A stretch of DNA of 64,000 nucleotides, taken from Spongiibacter nanhainus. Lineage in GTDB: Bacteria > Pseudomonadota > Gammaproteobacteria > Pseudomonadales > Spongiibacteraceae. The DNA lies in assembly GCF_016132545.1 (NCBI RefSeq), contig NZ_CP066167.1, positions 1,205,001 to 1,269,000 of the forward strand, in the 5' to 3' direction. The stretch's first letter is position 1, and every line of letters starts with the position of its first letter. The translations under genes were made by a program, and so were the position numbers. Below are positions 63,121 through 64,000 of the stretch, piece after piece. Below the pieces are notes generated by a model. That model did not search any database and was not told the origin of the DNA. It saw nothing but the letters and a program-made list of their open reading frames with translations.

Positions 63121-63850
63121 ACATGTGGCCGGCGGAGACGCCGGCTGCTCAGTGGCTTCGACCTTTGTGGTGGACTATCAAGGGTTTGCGCTGCCCGGGT
63201 TGGCGCTCAGTTGCTGTCAGCTGTACTTTTCTGCGTCGGCTTTTGAGCAGTCGCTATTTCAATCCAGTGGCATTGCCTGTCCCATTAGCTTGAGCCGCAG
63301 CGTTGCCTCCCGGCGGGCAGAGTTTTTAGCCGGGCGTTTGGCTGCGCGGCTGGCGGCCGAGAATGCCGGCCTGGTGTTGGGCCAGGTGGGCGTCGGCGAT
63401 TGTCGACAACCCCTCTGGCCTGGGGGGATCACTGGCAGCATCACCCATGACCGACAGTTTGCGGTGGCCGCCATACGCCGAGGGCGGGGTGGTGTGGGCA
63501 TTGATATCCTGCCGGAGCTGGACTCTGCAACGACGGATCTGTTGTGGCCCCAAGTGATCGATGCCCGTGAATCGGCGCTGTTATTAGCGCGGCTGCCTGG
63601 CCCCCGTGAACAGTCCTTGGCCGTGGTTTTTTCTGCCAAGGAGTGCCTCTACAAGGCGCTATTTCCAGGGGTACAACGAGTTTTTGATTTTTTGGACGTG
63701 GAGCTGGTCGAGGTGGACCGGGCAGAACGCTGCCTTGATTTGCGTCTCAAGACAGCGCTTGGTGGGGGAACCTTTCCCGGTCAGCGCTACCGGGTGTGCT
63801 GGCAAGGGCTCTCCCAGGGCGCGTTGGCCTACTGCGATATTTGCGCATAG
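63113..63850 (+). CDS. 4'-phosphopantetheinyl transferase (EntD/Sfp-like)
   Basis: A 245-residue transferase expected to load the phosphopantetheine arm on the NRPS carrier domain. Motifs are GSITHDRQFAVAAI, GVGIDILPE and FSAKECLYKALFP, in the order and spacing of EntD-type enzymes. The GTG start overlaps the glycosyltransferase stop by eight bases. The first dozen residues are less certain; an internal start is possible. Confidence 0.9.
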   Translation: MHRHVAGGDAGCSVASTFVVDYQGFALPGLALSCCQLYFSASAFEQSLFQSSGIACPISLSRSVASRRAEFLAGRLAARLAAENAGLVLGQVGVGDCRQPLWPGGITGSITHDRQFAVAAIRRGRGGVGIDILPELDSATTDLLWPQVIDARESALLLARLPGPREQSLAVVFSAKECLYKALFPGVQRVFDFLDVELVEVDRAERCLDLRLKTALGGGTFPGQRYRVCWQGLSQGALAYCDICA

Positions 63851-63864
63851 CCCAAGCGTTGTTG

Positions 63865-64000
63865 TCAGCGGGTGCCTGTGTGCCCGGTGCGAACCCGCAG
63901 ACTTTTAAAGGTGATGGAGTTGTGGTCCTCTAGGTCCCGCTCGGGTTCTTCAACCAACTCGGCATTGGGGAAGCGGGTAAACAACTCCCGCATACTCAGG
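63865..64000 (-). CDS. C-terminal fragment, possibly cytochrome P450
   Basis: The last 45 codons of a gene entering from the right edge, converging with the PPTase gene. The readable part includes MRELFTRFPNAELVEEPERD and NSITFKSLRVRTG. The RFPNAEL...EP.R...FKSLRVR pattern resembles the end of bacterial P450s, but the heme Cys region is outside the window, so the call is weak. Confidence 0.4.
   Translation of the reverse strand, partial: LSMRELFTRFPNAELVEEPERDLEDHNSITFKSLRVRTGHTGTR

Noticed and set aside
57716-63850. Enterobactin-like siderophore locus
   Set aside because: The domain order is like EntF, but the adenylation code is not for serine, there are no aryl-acid or export genes, and a lipid glycosyltransferase is in the operon.

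Overview
The window looks like chromosome of a moderately GC-rich, respiratory, lipid-metabolising gammaproteobacterium. I infer this from gammaproteobacterial markers (ygfZ/sdhE/ygfX block, recX, cbb3 oxidase ccoNOQP-GHIS with an ANR-type regulator and hemN) and from many acyl-CoA, SDR and Baeyer-Villiger genes. A marine lineage near Spongiibacteraceae/Alcanivorax is plausible but is inference only. No tRNA, rRNA, IS element, prophage or CRISPR array was seen.

Layout. 1-10034 (minus strand): a Tad/Flp pilus operon (flp, prepilin peptidase, TadE, CpaB, secretin, TadA, TadB, TadC, TadD, DUF3613, TadG), followed on the same strand by the start of a PilU/PilT-like ATPase cut by the window edge. 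No TadZ/CpaE gene is present between the usual neighbours. 10196-16066: recX, a Spy/CpxP-like protein, leuA with a possible leucine-rich leader ORF, an Lrp-type regulator, a Rieske protein, a DUF2721 protein and a type II NADH dehydrogenase. 16070-28829 (minus): a microaerobic block with a SafE-like exporter, ccoSIHG, ccoPQON, a Yip1-family membrane protein, an FNR/ANR regulator, hemN and a hemerythrin protein. Three FNR/ANR boxes lie in front of these units, two of them perfect palindromes with well-placed -10 elements.

29076-37124: acetyl-CoA hydrolase/transferase, enoyl-CoA hydratase, a pair of acyl-CoA dehydrogenases, an SDR and glycerol kinase. 37094-41611 (minus): a three-gene signalling cassette (periplasmic binding-like protein, outer-membrane barrel, membrane EAL phosphodiesterase with degenerate GGDEF). 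41843-51191: a hydrophobic-substrate catabolic cluster (SDRs, EthD-like protein, MerR-family regulator, TonB receptor, START protein, metal-dependent hydrolase, Baeyer-Villiger monooxygenase). Two copies of one 28-bp palindromic operator mark its two promoters. 51313-55463: housekeeping (ung, ygfZ, sdhE, ygfX, folE, queuosine-precursor transporter).

55600-63850: an SDR, a sulfotransferase, then a tight operon of a single-module NRPS (C-A-PCP-TE), a GT1 glycosyltransferase and a 4'-phosphopantetheinyl transferase. My reading of the NRPS adenylation pocket is DILQVGLVWK, a glycine code. This gene set matches what I know of the Alcanivorax borkumensis glycine-glucolipid biosurfactant genes, so a related aminoacyl-glycolipid is the best hypothesis. 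A perfect CRP-type palindrome in class II position and a 20-bp-stem hairpin precede it. This is the most interesting system in the window. The right edge holds the C-terminus of a possible cytochrome P450.
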